Below, piece after piece: positions 1 to 8,456 of a stretch of 64,000 nt of DNA. The notes beneath the pieces are model-generated. The model was not told the DNA's origin. It did not search any database and worked only from the letters and a program-made list of their open reading frames with translations. Both the position numbers and the translations under genes were made by a program. The DNA comes from Methylobacterium sp. DB0501 (GTDB lineage Bacteria > Pseudomonadota > Alphaproteobacteria > Rhizobiales > Beijerinckiaceae): the NCBI RefSeq assembly GCF_011043735.1, contig NZ_JAAKGV010000006.1, positions 62,001 to 126,000 of the forward strand, in the 5' to 3' direction. Position 1 is the stretch's first letter; each line of letters begins with the position of its first letter.

Positions 1-63
1 TGGCTGAGCGAGGAGCCCTCGGCCCAGGTCACCGGCCTGTCGAAGGCCGCCGCGACGCCCTGA
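1..63 (+). CDS. C-terminal end of an unidentified protein (partial)
   Basis: An open frame enters from the left edge and stops at TGA 61-63. Only 20 residues are visible (start WLSEEPSAQVTG), too few to assign a family. The pattern Leu-Ser-Glu-Glu followed by Val-Thr-Gly is reminiscent of the C-terminal region of short-chain dehydrogenases, where a Ser-Asp/Glu run precedes Val/Ile-Thr-Gly, but this is only a resemblance. It could equally be a spurious frame, since long open frames are common in DNA this GC-rich. Confidence 0.35.
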   Translation, partial: WLSEEPSAQVTGLSKAAATP

Positions 64-477
64 CTGCGGGTCACGCCGGTCTGCGGGCAGCCCGCGACCG
101 GCGCCGCAGCACCGGCTTTCGGGGCGCCGGGCGCCGGCGGCCTCACCCGGCCGGGGCGGGGGAGGATCCGGCGCGTCCCCCGTTCGGAGTAGGGCGCTCC
201 GCCGGAGGAGGGAGGGGCGGCGGAGAAGCCTCCTCCGAAGGACCGGGACGGCGGCCGAACGGGCGAAGCCCGCCTCCGCCGCCCGGGCGGACGGGGGCGG
301 TCCTTACGCCGTTCCGCGGCGTTCCGGCCCGGGACGGGGCGGACGTACCCTGTCGGTGTCACGGGTGGATGCGGGATCGTTCGAGCCTGCACCCACCCGC
401 GGCGGCCACCAGCACCCGCGGGGGAGCCGCCGAATCCGAAGGTCCCCCGCCGCGGTCGAGCCGAAGAGAGCGCGATC
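64..477. other. Intergenic region, no gene recognised
   Basis: About 410 bases of extremely GC-rich DNA lie before the polysaccharide gene that starts at 478. I see no convincing coding frame and no clear sigma-70 promoter. Short GC palindromes around 115-150 could terminate the gene ending at 63. The promoter of the downstream gene presumably lies here. Confidence 0.4.
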
Positions 478-2334
478 TTGCTGAACAACCCGATCTGGAC
501 CGATCCGGCCCTGGCCCCGCGCCTGCGGGAGGACCCGCCGGAGACCCGCAGCCTCGAGGTCCGCGACATCCTCGCGTTCCTGCGCCGGCGCCGCGCCCGC
601 ATCCTCGCCTGCGCCCTCGCGGGGGCGGCGCTCGGCGCCCTCTACGCTCTTGCGGCGACGCCGGTCTACACGGCGCGGGCGCAGCTGGTGATCGATTCCA
701 AGATGCCGCCGCTCTTCGCCGAGCCGGGCGGCGAATCGCGCGTCACGATCGATAGCGGGCAGATCGCCAACCAGATCGCGATCCTGCGCTCCGAGAAGGT
801 CGCCCGGATGGTGATCGACAAGCTCGGCCTGCGGGACGACCCGGAATTCGGCACCGCGACCCGGCTCCCGGGCGTCCTCGCCGCCGTGCAGGACCGGGTC
901 GGCACGCTGATCGAGAAGGCCCGCGCCGCCTTCAAGGGCGCGACCGGGCGCGCCGAGGCGGAGGTCGACAGCGGCCTCGAGGCCGACCGGCGCCTGCTCG
1001 ACACCTTCGCGACCCGGCTCGACGTGCGCCGCTCCGGCCTGGCCTATGCCCTCGACATCACCTTCGCGGCCCGCGATCCGCAGAAGGCGGCCGACATCGT
1101 CAACGCCGTGGTCGAGCAGTTCCTGCGCGAGAAGATGGAGGCCCGGATCGAGGCCTCGCGCTACGCGACCGACTGGCTCAACGAGCGCGTCGACCGCTTC
1201 CGGACCCAGATGAACACGGCGATCCGCGCCGTGCAGGAATTCCGGGCCACCCACAATTACCGCATCCGGCGCGGCCGGCGCGACGACACGGATGCGCCGG
1301 TGGCGAGCGCCGGCGCGCAGATCGTGCCGCGCCCGCCCGCCGACGACGAGCCCGGCACGCTGGAGGAACTCGAATCCGCCGCCGAGACCTCGCGCAAGGT
1401 CTACGAGAGCCTGCTCGTGGTGCTGGCCGAGGCGGTGCAGCGGCAGAGCGCGCCGGTGGCCGATTCCCGGGTCATCACCGCGGCGACGCGGCCGCTGTTC
1501 CGCTCCAATCCCGGCCTGCGGCTGACGATGCCGGCCGGGGCCGTCGCCGGCGCCGGCCTGTTCGTCGCCGCCGGGCTCGCCGGCCTGCTGCTCGACGGAC
1601 GCGCCCGCTCCCGGCGCCAGGTCCGGGCGGCGACCGGGCGGGACTGCCTCGGCTGGATCCCGGCAGGGCCGGACGGGCCGCGCCGCGGCCTCACAGACGA
1701 GGCGCGGACCTGCGCGGGGCTCGCCGAGGGCCTGCAATGGACCCGGCTGTCGCTGGCCGCGGCGAGCCACGCCGCGCCGCTGCGCACCATCGGCCTCACC
1801 GCGGCGGGGCGCACCTGCGGGCGCACCAAGGCGCTGGCGGCGATCGAGCTGGCACGGCTCTTCGCGGCCTCCGGCGCCCGCACCCTCGTCATCGACGCCG
1901 ATGCCGCCGATCCGGTCTCGCTCGACGCCCTCGGGACCGGGGACGGGATCGTCGCCGAGCTGCGCGGCTTCGGGCCGGTGGCGGCCGAACGCTGGCGCTC
2001 CTACGTCACCGCGCTCTGCGAGGGATGCGACGTGCTGCCCCTCGCCCACGAGCGGCTGCCCTCGCCGCACTGGCTCGGCTCGCCGGCCATGGAGGCGCTG
2101 CTGTCGAGCCTCGGCGACGCCTACGACATGGTGATCGTCGACCTGCCGCCGGTCGGCCGCTCGGCTGCGGTCGTGGCCTTGGCCCCGCTCCTCGACGGCG
2201 TGGTGCTGATGACCGAGTGGGGCCGCACGCCGCTGCGCACCCTCACCGAGGCCTGCGAGACCCTGGAGCACGCCCGTGCCCGGATCCTCGGCACGGTCAC
2301 CACCGAGGTCGACCGCACCGCCCTCGACAGCTGA
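478..2334 (+). CDS. Wzz-type polysaccharide co-polymerase fused to a degenerate BY-kinase-like domain
   Basis: The 618-residue inner-membrane protein has the layout of exopolysaccharide chain-length regulators. A Wzz domain has TM1 near residues 40-58, a long periplasmic helical part, and TM2 near 345-368. A cytoplasmic ATPase-like domain then fills the C-terminal half. The ATPase resembles bacterial tyrosine kinases and retains a Walker B-like run (MVIVDLPP) and a Walker A'-like run (TLVIDADAAD). The P-loop near residue 438 reads GLTAAGRTCGRTK and lacks the canonical GKS/T lysine-serine pair. The C-terminus has no tyrosine cluster, so kinase activity is doubtful. The start is TTG 478, preceded by AAGAGAG. 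The first in-frame ATG (703) would delete TM1. It stands alone, followed by a strong hairpin, and probably works in polysaccharide export or polymerisation. Confidence 0.8.
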   Translation: MLNNPIWTDPALAPRLREDPPETRSLEVRDILAFLRRRRARILACALAGAALGALYALAATPVYTARAQLVIDSKMPPLFAEPGGESRVTIDSGQIANQIAILRSEKVARMVIDKLGLRDDPEFGTATRLPGVLAAVQDRVGTLIEKARAAFKGATGRAEAEVDSGLEADRRLLDTFATRLDVRRSGLAYALDITFAARDPQKAADIVNAVVEQFLREKMEARIEASRYATDWLNERVDRFRTQMNTAIRAVQEFRATHNYRIRRGRRDDTDAPVASAGAQIVPRPPADDEPGTLEELESAAETSRKVYESLLVVLAEAVQRQSAPVADSRVITAATRPLFRSNPGLRLTMPAGAVAGAGLFVAAGLAGLLLDGRARSRRQVRAATGRDCLGWIPAGPDGPRRGLTDEARTCAGLAEGLQWTRLSLAAASHAAPLRTIGLTAAGRTCGRTKALAAIELARLFAASGARTLVIDADAADPVSLDALGTGDGIVAELRGFGPVAAERWRSYVTALCEGCDVLPLAHERLPSPHWLGSPAMEALLSSLGDAYDMVIVDLPPVGRSAAVVALAPLLDGVVLMTEWGRTPLRTLTEACETLEHARARILGTVTTEVDRTALDS

Positions 2335-2402
2335 GCGCCGCGGGCATCGTCCGACGGGTGGATCCCGGTTCGTCGCGGGAGATGCGACGGAAGCGAAGAT
2401 CG

Positions 2403-2441
2403 AGAGCGGCGGCCGATCGCAGCGCGATCGGCCGCCGCTCT
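2403..2441 (+). terminator. Perfect 18-bp hairpin after the Wzz/BY-kinase-like gene
   Basis: Positions 2403-2420 and 2424-2441 are perfect reverse complements around a 3-base AGC loop. It lies about 70 bases after the stop of the upstream gene and has no T-tract, so it is terminator-like or RNA-stabilising rather than a classical intrinsic terminator. The rest of the 309-base gap up to 2643 is AT-richer and probably carries the promoter of the small gene at 2644. A TGACGTCA palindrome sits at 2511-2518. Confidence 0.65.
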
Positions 2442-2643
2442 GCCGAGAAAAGTCTCTGAACGCCCGTCAGTCAGGCATATCGTGCATGATCGACGGGCGA
2501 TTCAGCATAATGACGTCACTTGCATGCTGTAAGCGCATATCGCAACTGCGAGATCGATGATTGCTGCGGCGCAGCATGGCGGTCATGGTCGGGGACAGGA
2601 ACCACAGAGTTCCACCCCACCTCCCAACTTCGGAGCCGGACCC

Positions 2644-2811
2644 ATGGCCTCCTCCCCGTCGATCGCCTCGACCCGCATTCCCGCCACGGCGTCCCCCGCC
2701 AAGGCTCTCCCCACCGAGGCTTCCACCAAGCCCGGCATGGTCGCCGCGATGCTGCGCCTCTGGCTCGAGCACAACCGCCGCGTCGCCCAGTTCGGCATGC
2801 CGCCCCTCTGA
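2644..2811 (+). CDS. Small hypothetical protein, 55 residues
   Basis: A short frame starts at ATG 2644 with a well-placed GGAG at 2632-2635, 8 bases upstream, and ends just before a perfect hairpin. The protein is Ser/Ala/Pro-rich for about 30 residues and then has a basic amphipathic-looking tail (MLRLWLEHNRRVAQFG). There is no signal peptide or membrane helix and I recognise no family. The combination of Shine-Dalgarno, start, stop and downstream hairpin makes it more credible than other short frames here, but function is unknown. Confidence 0.55.
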   Translation: MASSPSIASTRIPATASPAKALPTEASTKPGMVAAMLRLWLEHNRRVAQFGMPPL

Positions 2812-2812
2812 G

Positions 2813-2844
2813 ATGAAGTCCGGATGATCCCGTCCGGACTTCAT
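2813..2844 (+). terminator. Perfect 12-bp hairpin after the small gene
   Basis: ATGAAGTCCGGA at 2813-2824 pairs exactly with TCCGGACTTCAT at 2833-2844 around an 8-base loop, starting immediately after the stop codon of the 55-residue gene. There is no T-run. Its right arm leads straight into a dispersed repeat copy. Confidence 0.6.
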
Positions 2845-3002
2845 ATCGCCAGCCCGCGCGGTGGAGCCTCCGGCTCCACGCGCTTGAGCGAAGCCGACTT
2901 CCGCATCGCGTAGCGATCGATCGGAGGTCGGATGACGGGCCGTCGTCCGATACTCCGGACCGACTCGATCCGATGTCCGCATCGCGAGGCGAGCGGTCGA
3001 AA
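2843..3002 (-). repeat. Dispersed repeat: one long copy and one short copy
   Basis: Read on the minus strand, about 2843-2926 matches the plus strand at 9478-9552 in segments: the GCGATGCGGA-(A/C)-(G/A)TCGGCTTCGCTCA core and a downstream GGCTGGCGATA motif. This copy carries an extra 8-bp hairpin (GTGGAGCC 2861-2868 with GGCTCCAC 2872-2879) that the 9.5-kb copy lacks. A shorter core recurs at 2970-2987, where the 18-mer TCGCGATGCGGACATCGG (minus strand) is identical to 9495-9512. The remainder of the 2845-3210 gap shows no gene. Confidence 0.6.
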
Positions 3003-3210
3003 ATCGCAGACATTCTCCTGGTCGTCCTGGGTCATCGGCTGCGCCGTGCCCCGGGATCACCGGAGCGGCGCCCGATCGCGCTGCAGCCGATGTTCGATCG
3101 TGCCGCATCTTCCGACGAACCGGTATCCGCTTTCCCGGAAAACGCTCCGGCGGGATCGGCCTGCGCGAACGCTCGACCCTCGTCCCGGCCCTTCGAGCCG
3201 GGACCATCCC

Positions 3211-4536
3211 TCACGCCGGCCCGTCGACCGCCGGCGCATGCGCCCGGCGCCCGGTGATGCGCTCGACCATCGACTCGGCGAGGGCGTGGTAGAGCCCGTG
3301 CTTGCAGACCAGCTTCGAGGCGCCGTCGGCGATGAGCGCCGTGATCATCAGCGGGATCACCAGGCCGTGGTTCTCGGTCATCTCCGACACGATGACGAAC
3401 GAGGTGATCGGCGCCTGCAGGACGCCGGTCAGGTAGGCCACCATCCCGACCAGCACCACGGCGCCGACCGGCACGTCGGCGAACAGGCGGGCGACCTCGG
3501 CGCCGAGGCCCGCCCCGACCGCCAGCGAGGGAGCGAAGAGGCCGCCCGGGATGCCGCTGATCGACGACAGGGTCGTGGCGACGAATTTCAGCGGGCCGAA
3601 CAGCGGATGGGTGTCCGAGGTGCCGTGCAGCAGCGCCTTCGCCTGCTCGTAGCCGGTGCCGTAGACGTGCCCGTTCGTGGCCAGGCCGCACAGGGCGACG
3701 CCGAGGCCGCACAAAGCGGCGAAGGCCACCGGCCGCTTCGCGACGAACCGCCCGGCCATGCCGGGCAGGCGGCCGCAGGAGACCACGATGACGATGCGGC
3801 TGAACAGCCCGCCGGACAATCCGCCGAGCACGCCGCAGAGCGGCACCACGGCCCAGGCCGCGAGCGGCAGGGTGTCGGCGGTGGTGCCGAAATAGGTGTA
3901 GTTGCCGACGATGGCGAGCGAGGTCAGGCCCGCCGCGATGATCGCCCCGAGGATCAGGCTCGAGGTCTTGGCCTCGTAGGCGCGGCTCAGCTCCTCGATG
4001 CCGAACACGATGCCGGCGAGCGGCGTGTTGAAGGCCGCCGCCACCCCGGCCGCGCCCCCGGCGAGCAGGAGGCCGCGCTGGCGCTCCGGCGCGAGGGGCC
4101 CGGCCGCCGCCATGAGCGCAGCGCCGACCTGCACCGTCGGCCCCTCGCGCCCGGTCGAGGCGCCGCAGAACAGGCCCAGCGTCATCACCACGATCTTGCC
4201 GAAGGCGGTCCGCAGGGAGACCAGGGGCTGACGCAGGGCGGCGTCGTCGATGTCCCGGGCGGCGATCACCTGCGGGATGCCGCTGCCCTGCGAGTTCGGG
4301 AACACCGTCCCGGCCAGCAGCGCGGCGAGCCCGAAGCCGAACGGGGTGAGGACGAGGGCGATCAGCGGCGAGATCCCGAGCACCGCCCGGAACCCCGCCT
4401 GCGCCGCATCGGCCAGGTGCGCCATCAGCACCGCCGCCGCGCCGACCCCGATGCCGCCGAGCACGAACAGCCCGCGCCGGCCCCAGATTCCGACGAGATC
4501 CCGCGATCCCGGCAGCCGCTCCCTCAAACCCCGCAC
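3211..4536 (-). CDS. clcA: ClC-family chloride channel/transporter
   Basis: The 441-residue polytopic membrane protein has the three ClC selectivity-filter signatures in order: GSGIP near residue 84, GREGP near 128 (with the gating glutamate of H+/Cl- exchangers), and GGLFAPS near 323. ClC proteins move chloride across the inner membrane. With the glutamate present, this one is more likely a proton-coupled antiporter than a passive channel, used in acid or ionic homeostasis. No CBS domain follows the membrane part. The GTG start at 4536 is the only early start that keeps the N-terminal basic region. It is divergent from the panE-like gene at 4649 with about 110 bases between. Confidence 0.92.
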   Translation of the reverse strand: MRGLRERLPGSRDLVGIWGRRGLFVLGGIGVGAAAVLMAHLADAAQAGFRAVLGISPLIALVLTPFGFGLAALLAGTVFPNSQGSGIPQVIAARDIDDAALRQPLVSLRTAFGKIVVMTLGLFCGASTGREGPTVQVGAALMAAAGPLAPERQRGLLLAGGAAGVAAAFNTPLAGIVFGIEELSRAYEAKTSSLILGAIIAAGLTSLAIVGNYTYFGTTADTLPLAAWAVVPLCGVLGGLSGGLFSRIVIVVSCGRLPGMAGRFVAKRPVAFAALCGLGVALCGLATNGHVYGTGYEQAKALLHGTSDTHPLFGPLKFVATTLSSISGIPGGLFAPSLAVGAGLGAEVARLFADVPVGAVVLVGMVAYLTGVLQAPITSFVIVSEMTENHGLVIPLMITALIADGASKLVCKHGLYHALAESMVERITGRRAHAPAVDGPA

Positions 4537-4648
4537 GCGATGCAGCCCTTCGTCCAGCCAGACCAGCCGGCACCTTGGACGAAACCGCCGGCAATGCGAA
4601 GCTCCACCGCGACAAACCAGGTCTGACGGTAGGGCAGGAGCGGGCGGA

Positions 4649-5587
4649 ATGCGGGTGCTGGTGGTGGGGGCCGGGGCGACCGGCGGCTATTTCGGGGCGC
4701 GGCTCGCGCAAGCGGGGCGCGACGTGACCTTCCTGGTCCGGGAGGCGCGGGCGGCGCGGCTCGGCGCGGGCGGCCTCTCGGTGAAGAGCCCGCTCGGGGA
4801 TTTCCGGATCGACGGGCCGAAGACCGTGACGGCGGGCACGATCCCCGGCCCCTTCGACGTCGTGCTCCTGAGCTGCAAGGCCTACGACCTCGCTGGCGCC
4901 CTCGACGACGTCGCCCCGGCGGTCGGGCCCGACACGATGGTGCTGCCGATCCTCAACGGGATGGCGCATCTCGACGCCCTCGATGCGCGGTTCGGGGCCG
5001 AGCGCGTGCTCGGCGGCTCCTGCGCCATCGCGGCGACGCTCTCGCCGGAGGGCGAGATCGTGCAGATGAGCGACTTGCACGCGCTGACCTTCGGCGAGCG
5101 GGACGGAACCCGCTCGGACCGGATCGCCCGGGTCGCCGCCGTCATGGAGGGGGCGGGCTTCACGGCGCGGCTCAGCGAGAGGATTCTCCTGGAGATGTGG
5201 GAGAAGTGGGTCTTCCTCGCGACCCTCGCCTGCGGCACCTGCCTGATGCGGGCCCCGATCGGCGACATCGTGGCCGCACCCGGCGGGCGCGAGCTGATGC
5301 TCGGCCTGCTGGAGGAATGCCGCACCATCGCGGCGGGGGCCGGCCACGCGCCGCGGGAGAAGTTCCTGGACTCGAGCCGCGGCACCCTGACGGCGGCGGG
5401 CTCCCGCTTCACCGCCTCGATGCTGCGCGACATCGAGAAGGGCGCCCGGATCGAGGCCGACCACATCGTCGGCGACCTCCTCGCCCGCGGCCGTGCCGCC
5501 GCCCCGGACGAGGCCCGGCCACACCTCGCCACCGCCTATACCCACCTGAAGGCCTATGAGAGCCGGCGGGCGCGGGAGCAGGGCTGA
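4649..5587 (+). CDS. Ketopantoate reductase family protein (PanE/ApbA)
   Basis: The 312-residue cytosolic enzyme has an N-terminal Rossmann motif (VLVVGAGATGGYFGARLA) and the family's helical C-terminal domain. Conserved residues are visible: the SCKAY lysine region near residue 76, NGM near 105, and the EKWVFLA helix near 192. PanE reduces ketopantoate to pantoate with NADPH in pantothenate synthesis. Many bacteria carry paralogues with other 2-keto acid substrates, so the exact substrate is uncertain. The ATG at 4649 puts the glycine motif at the expected N-terminus. It is convergent with the copper-oxidase gene. Confidence 0.85.
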   Translation: MRVLVVGAGATGGYFGARLAQAGRDVTFLVREARAARLGAGGLSVKSPLGDFRIDGPKTVTAGTIPGPFDVVLLSCKAYDLAGALDDVAPAVGPDTMVLPILNGMAHLDALDARFGAERVLGGSCAIAATLSPEGEIVQMSDLHALTFGERDGTRSDRIARVAAVMEGAGFTARLSERILLEMWEKWVFLATLACGTCLMRAPIGDIVAAPGGRELMLGLLEECRTIAAGAGHAPREKFLDSSRGTLTAAGSRFTASMLRDIEKGARIEADHIVGDLLARGRAAAPDEARPHLATAYTHLKAYESRRAREQG

Positions 5588-5593
5588 GCGGCC

Positions 5594-5676
5594 GGCCGAC
5601 GCCTCGTGCGGACGTGACGGGCGTCGGCCCCCTCGGGCGAATCGAGAAAGGGGAGGACGGTCCCGCCGTCCTCCCC
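5594..5676. terminator. Two hairpins between convergent genes
   Basis: GGCCGACGCC at 5594-5603 pairs with GGCGTCGGCC at 5620-5629, and GGGGAGGACGG at 5650-5660 pairs with CCGTCCTCCCC at 5666-5676 (5-base loop). They fill the space between the stop codons at 5587 (+) and 5729 (-), the expected place for bidirectional termination. Confidence 0.6.
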
Positions 5677-5728
5677 CCTGGCGTGTCGTGATCCCCGGCG
5701 TGCCGGCCGGTCCCCGCCCGTGGCCGGG

Positions 5729-8389
5729 TTACTGCGACAGGAAGGTCTGGTTTCCGCCGCCGTGGCAGGTCCAGGCCGCCGTCGCCGCACCCGCCTGCGT
5801 CGAGGCGTTCCAGACGTCGACGCAGAGATTGCCGTTATTGACCGACACCAAGCCGTTGCCGCCGTTCTGGGACCGCAGCGTCCAGGACTGGTTGCTGCCA
5901 CCGTTGCACGCCCATTGCGCGATCGGCGTCCCGGGCGCCGCCGGCCCCTTGAGGAGGCTCATGTCGAGGCACTTGCCCGACGCCTGGTTGACGTAGGCGG
6001 TCCCGCCATTGCCGGGGGTCGGGGTCCAGGTCTGCTCGGCCGCGCCGGTGCAGGTCTGCTGCGTCACGGCCCCGCCGTCGCTGCCGTCGCCGGAGGCGAT
6101 CGACAGGCAGAGGCCCGAATGCGCGGCCTTCAGCACCGAGGCCGTGGCGGTCAGGCCGTTCGCCGGGCAGAACGAGGCGTCCTGCCTGAACACGTCGCCG
6201 CCATCCGGCTGCGCGATATAGAACGTGAAGTTCGTGTGACGCAGGTAGTAGCCCGGCCAGTCGATCGACTCGTAGGACGTGCAGGGCCCGGTGTTGCAGC
6301 CGCAATTGCCGGCGAGACCCGAGCGCGGGATGAAGGTCGCGCCACGCTTGAAGATGTCACCGCCGTCATTGCCCTGCTGGAAGATCTGGAAGTTCTGGTG
6401 GCGCAGGTACTGGCTGGAATTCGTGCTCGCCTGGAACGACACGCCCTGGCCGGCCAGGCCCGGCACCTGCCGGAAGGTCGCCTGCTGCTTGTCGCTGGCA
6501 TTGGCCGGAGTCATGAGCTTCGCTGCACCGTTGACGTTGGTGAGGTAGCTCGTGGTGTAGTTGCTCGATTGCAGGCTCACCGCCGCGCCGGTGCCGGTCG
6601 TGCCCGCGCCGGCGCTCGTACCGCCTGAGCCCCCGCCCGTGCCGCCGCCGGCCGACCCGCCGGTGCCGCCGCCGCCGTTCTGCCCGGTCGAGGCGGTGAC
6701 CACGCCCGGCGCCGCGACCTGGCTCGGCGCCGCGACGCCGTTGCCGAGCGCCACGATGACGCCCGGCGAGGGCACGCCCTTCTGGTCGATGGCGACGAGC
6801 TGGTAGTAGCCGGGAGGCGCGAGGTTGGCGTTGCCCGGTGCCTGCACCGTCACGGCATTGCCGGACTGGGTGAAGGAGGCGACGAACCGGCGCTGCCCCG
6901 AGTTGAAGCTGTGGGTCACCGTGCTCAGGCCGACCAGCACGACCTGCGACAGGCCGTTCTGCGAGGTGAGCTCGACCTGCATCGACTGGCCGTGCTGCAG
7001 TTGCACGGTCGAGAGGCTGACGATCTGAGGCCGGGGCGCGAGCGCCGTCTTGCCGTTGACGGTGGCGAACAGGTAGGGCGGGTAGAACACCTCGACGTTC
7101 TGGTTGTTGACCGGGCCCGGCGCGCCGCCGCCGGCCAGCAGCAGGGCGCCGTTCTGCATCAGGATCGCGGTCGAGTGGTAGCCGCGATAGACCCCGCCCG
7201 AGGCGCCGACCGACCAGCGGCCGGTCTTCGGGTCCCAGATCTCCGATTGCAGCACGATGTCGCCGTCGCCGCGGTCGTTCCACTTGCTGCCGCCGGTGAC
7301 GGCGACCTGGCCGGTGGGGAGAACCGTGGCATTGGCCCAGCCGCGGCCGACGCTCATCGGCGCGGTGTCGGTCACCACCGGCGTGCCGCTGGTGATGTCG
7401 ACGATCGTGGCGCGGCTGCTCGCCAGGAAGCCGGAGCCGTTGTCGTAGCTGTTGCCGCCGACCTGGAGGATCTTGCCGGTGTCGAACATCGCCGCGGTCG
7501 AGACCGGGCCGACATTCGGCGCATCCGTGGCGGAACTCGCGTTGCGCTGCGCCTCCTTGAAGTTCATCACCGTGACCGAGCCGTTGTTGCTCGGATCGAG
7601 GAACCACATCTTCTCGGCGGTGATGCCGAACACCTTGCCGTTCGGGGCGACCCAGGCGCGGGGATACCACCACCTGTTGTTGTCGGGCCCGAACGCGTCG
7701 CGGCTCTTGGCGCCGAACAGGCTCTTCCAGTTGGAGCCGTCGTGGATCTCCGGGGTCATCCCGGTCATCAGGCCCTTGTCGATGCTGCCCTGCGGGTCGG
7801 CCCAGCCGCCCTGGTAGGGATAGGAGCCGCCCATGATGAGCTGCTGGCCGTTCGGCAGCGTCAGCATGGTGGAGTAGTAGCGGTCGTTGGCGAGCTTGGC
7901 GCCGATCCCGGACACGCCGGTGCCGGTCCGGTTGAGGAGGACGCTGCCCTTGTCGTTGCCGTTGTCGAAGATGCCGCCGGCGATGAGCAGGGACCCGTCG
8001 GGCCGGAGGGCCTGCGCGGCACAGAAGCTGTTGACGCCGGTCACGCCCTGGAGCGTGACGTGGCCGCCGCCGAGGCCTTGGGCCGGATCCCAGATGTCGA
8101 AGGTGCGGCCGTCCTGGGTGCCCGGGTTGCCGCCCGGCGTGCCGTAGGACGCGACCTTGCCGCTCGGCAGAAGGCCGAGGGTGATGGCGTTCATCGGCCA
8201 GTTCTGCACGCCCGAGAACACGCCCGTCGTCGGGGCGCTGTCGGGGAGCGCGACGCTGCCCAGCACCGGGTCGGCGACCTGGTTCACCACCACGCCGAAC
8301 TGCGCGGCGTGAGCCGGGGAGAGCAGCCCGGCCCCCAGGATGGTGGCGGAGAGGAGGGCGGCGCGTCCGGGTGGGATCGCTGCAATCAT
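5729..8389 (-). CDS. Secreted galactose/glyoxal-oxidase-type copper radical oxidase with AbfB and ricin-B lectin modules
   Basis: The 886-residue protein starts at ATG 8389 with a signal peptide ending near SPAHAA (residue 29). Residues about 50-430 form a kelch-like propeller and about 450-550 a galactose-oxidase-type C-terminal domain. Copper-radical oxidase residues can be matched: Cys123 (SFCAAQ) and Tyr171/172 (RYYST) for the Tyr-Cys cofactor, Tyr404-His405 (GYHST), and His493 (STVTHSFNSGQRR). These enzymes oxidise a primary alcohol or aldehyde to product plus H2O2. A Gly/Ser/Thr linker (about 571-600) leads to an AbfB-type (CBM42-like) module and then a ricin-B-type trefoil with QTWT and QSWT motifs, so the substrate is probably a polysaccharide. 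The gene lies 67 bases after an SCO-type copper chaperone gene, which may supply its copper. GlxA of Streptomyces is a related bacterial enzyme linked to a cellulose-synthase-like locus. Confidence 0.85.
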   Translation of the reverse strand: MIAAIPPGRAALLSATILGAGLLSPAHAAQFGVVVNQVADPVLGSVALPDSAPTTGVFSGVQNWPMNAITLGLLPSGKVASYGTPGGNPGTQDGRTFDIWDPAQGLGGGHVTLQGVTGVNSFCAAQALRPDGSLLIAGGIFDNGNDKGSVLLNRTGTGVSGIGAKLANDRYYSTMLTLPNGQQLIMGGSYPYQGGWADPQGSIDKGLMTGMTPEIHDGSNWKSLFGAKSRDAFGPDNNRWWYPRAWVAPNGKVFGITAEKMWFLDPSNNGSVTVMNFKEAQRNASSATDAPNVGPVSTAAMFDTGKILQVGGNSYDNGSGFLASSRATIVDITSGTPVVTDTAPMSVGRGWANATVLPTGQVAVTGGSKWNDRGDGDIVLQSEIWDPKTGRWSVGASGGVYRGYHSTAILMQNGALLLAGGGAPGPVNNQNVEVFYPPYLFATVNGKTALAPRPQIVSLSTVQLQHGQSMQVELTSQNGLSQVVLVGLSTVTHSFNSGQRRFVASFTQSGNAVTVQAPGNANLAPPGYYQLVAIDQKGVPSPGVIVALGNGVAAPSQVAAPGVVTASTGQNGGGGTGGSAGGGTGGGSGGTSAGAGTTGTGAAVSLQSSNYTTSYLTNVNGAAKLMTPANASDKQQATFRQVPGLAGQGVSFQASTNSSQYLRHQNFQIFQQGNDGGDIFKRGATFIPRSGLAGNCGCNTGPCTSYESIDWPGYYLRHTNFTFYIAQPDGGDVFRQDASFCPANGLTATASVLKAAHSGLCLSIASGDGSDGGAVTQQTCTGAAEQTWTPTPGNGGTAYVNQASGKCLDMSLLKGPAAPGTPIAQWACNGGSNQSWTLRSQNGGNGLVSVNNGNLCVDVWNASTQAGAATAAWTCHGGGNQTFLSQ

Positions 8390-8456
8390 CGACGGAGATC
8401 TTTCGCTTCGGGAAGGTCGGGGAGGCGTGAGGCCGGCCGGAACGGCTTCGGGTCGG

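Noticed and set aside
2511..2518. TGACGTCA palindrome as an operator
   Set aside because: An isolated 8-mer, with no second copy or known regulator. It is too short to support a claim.
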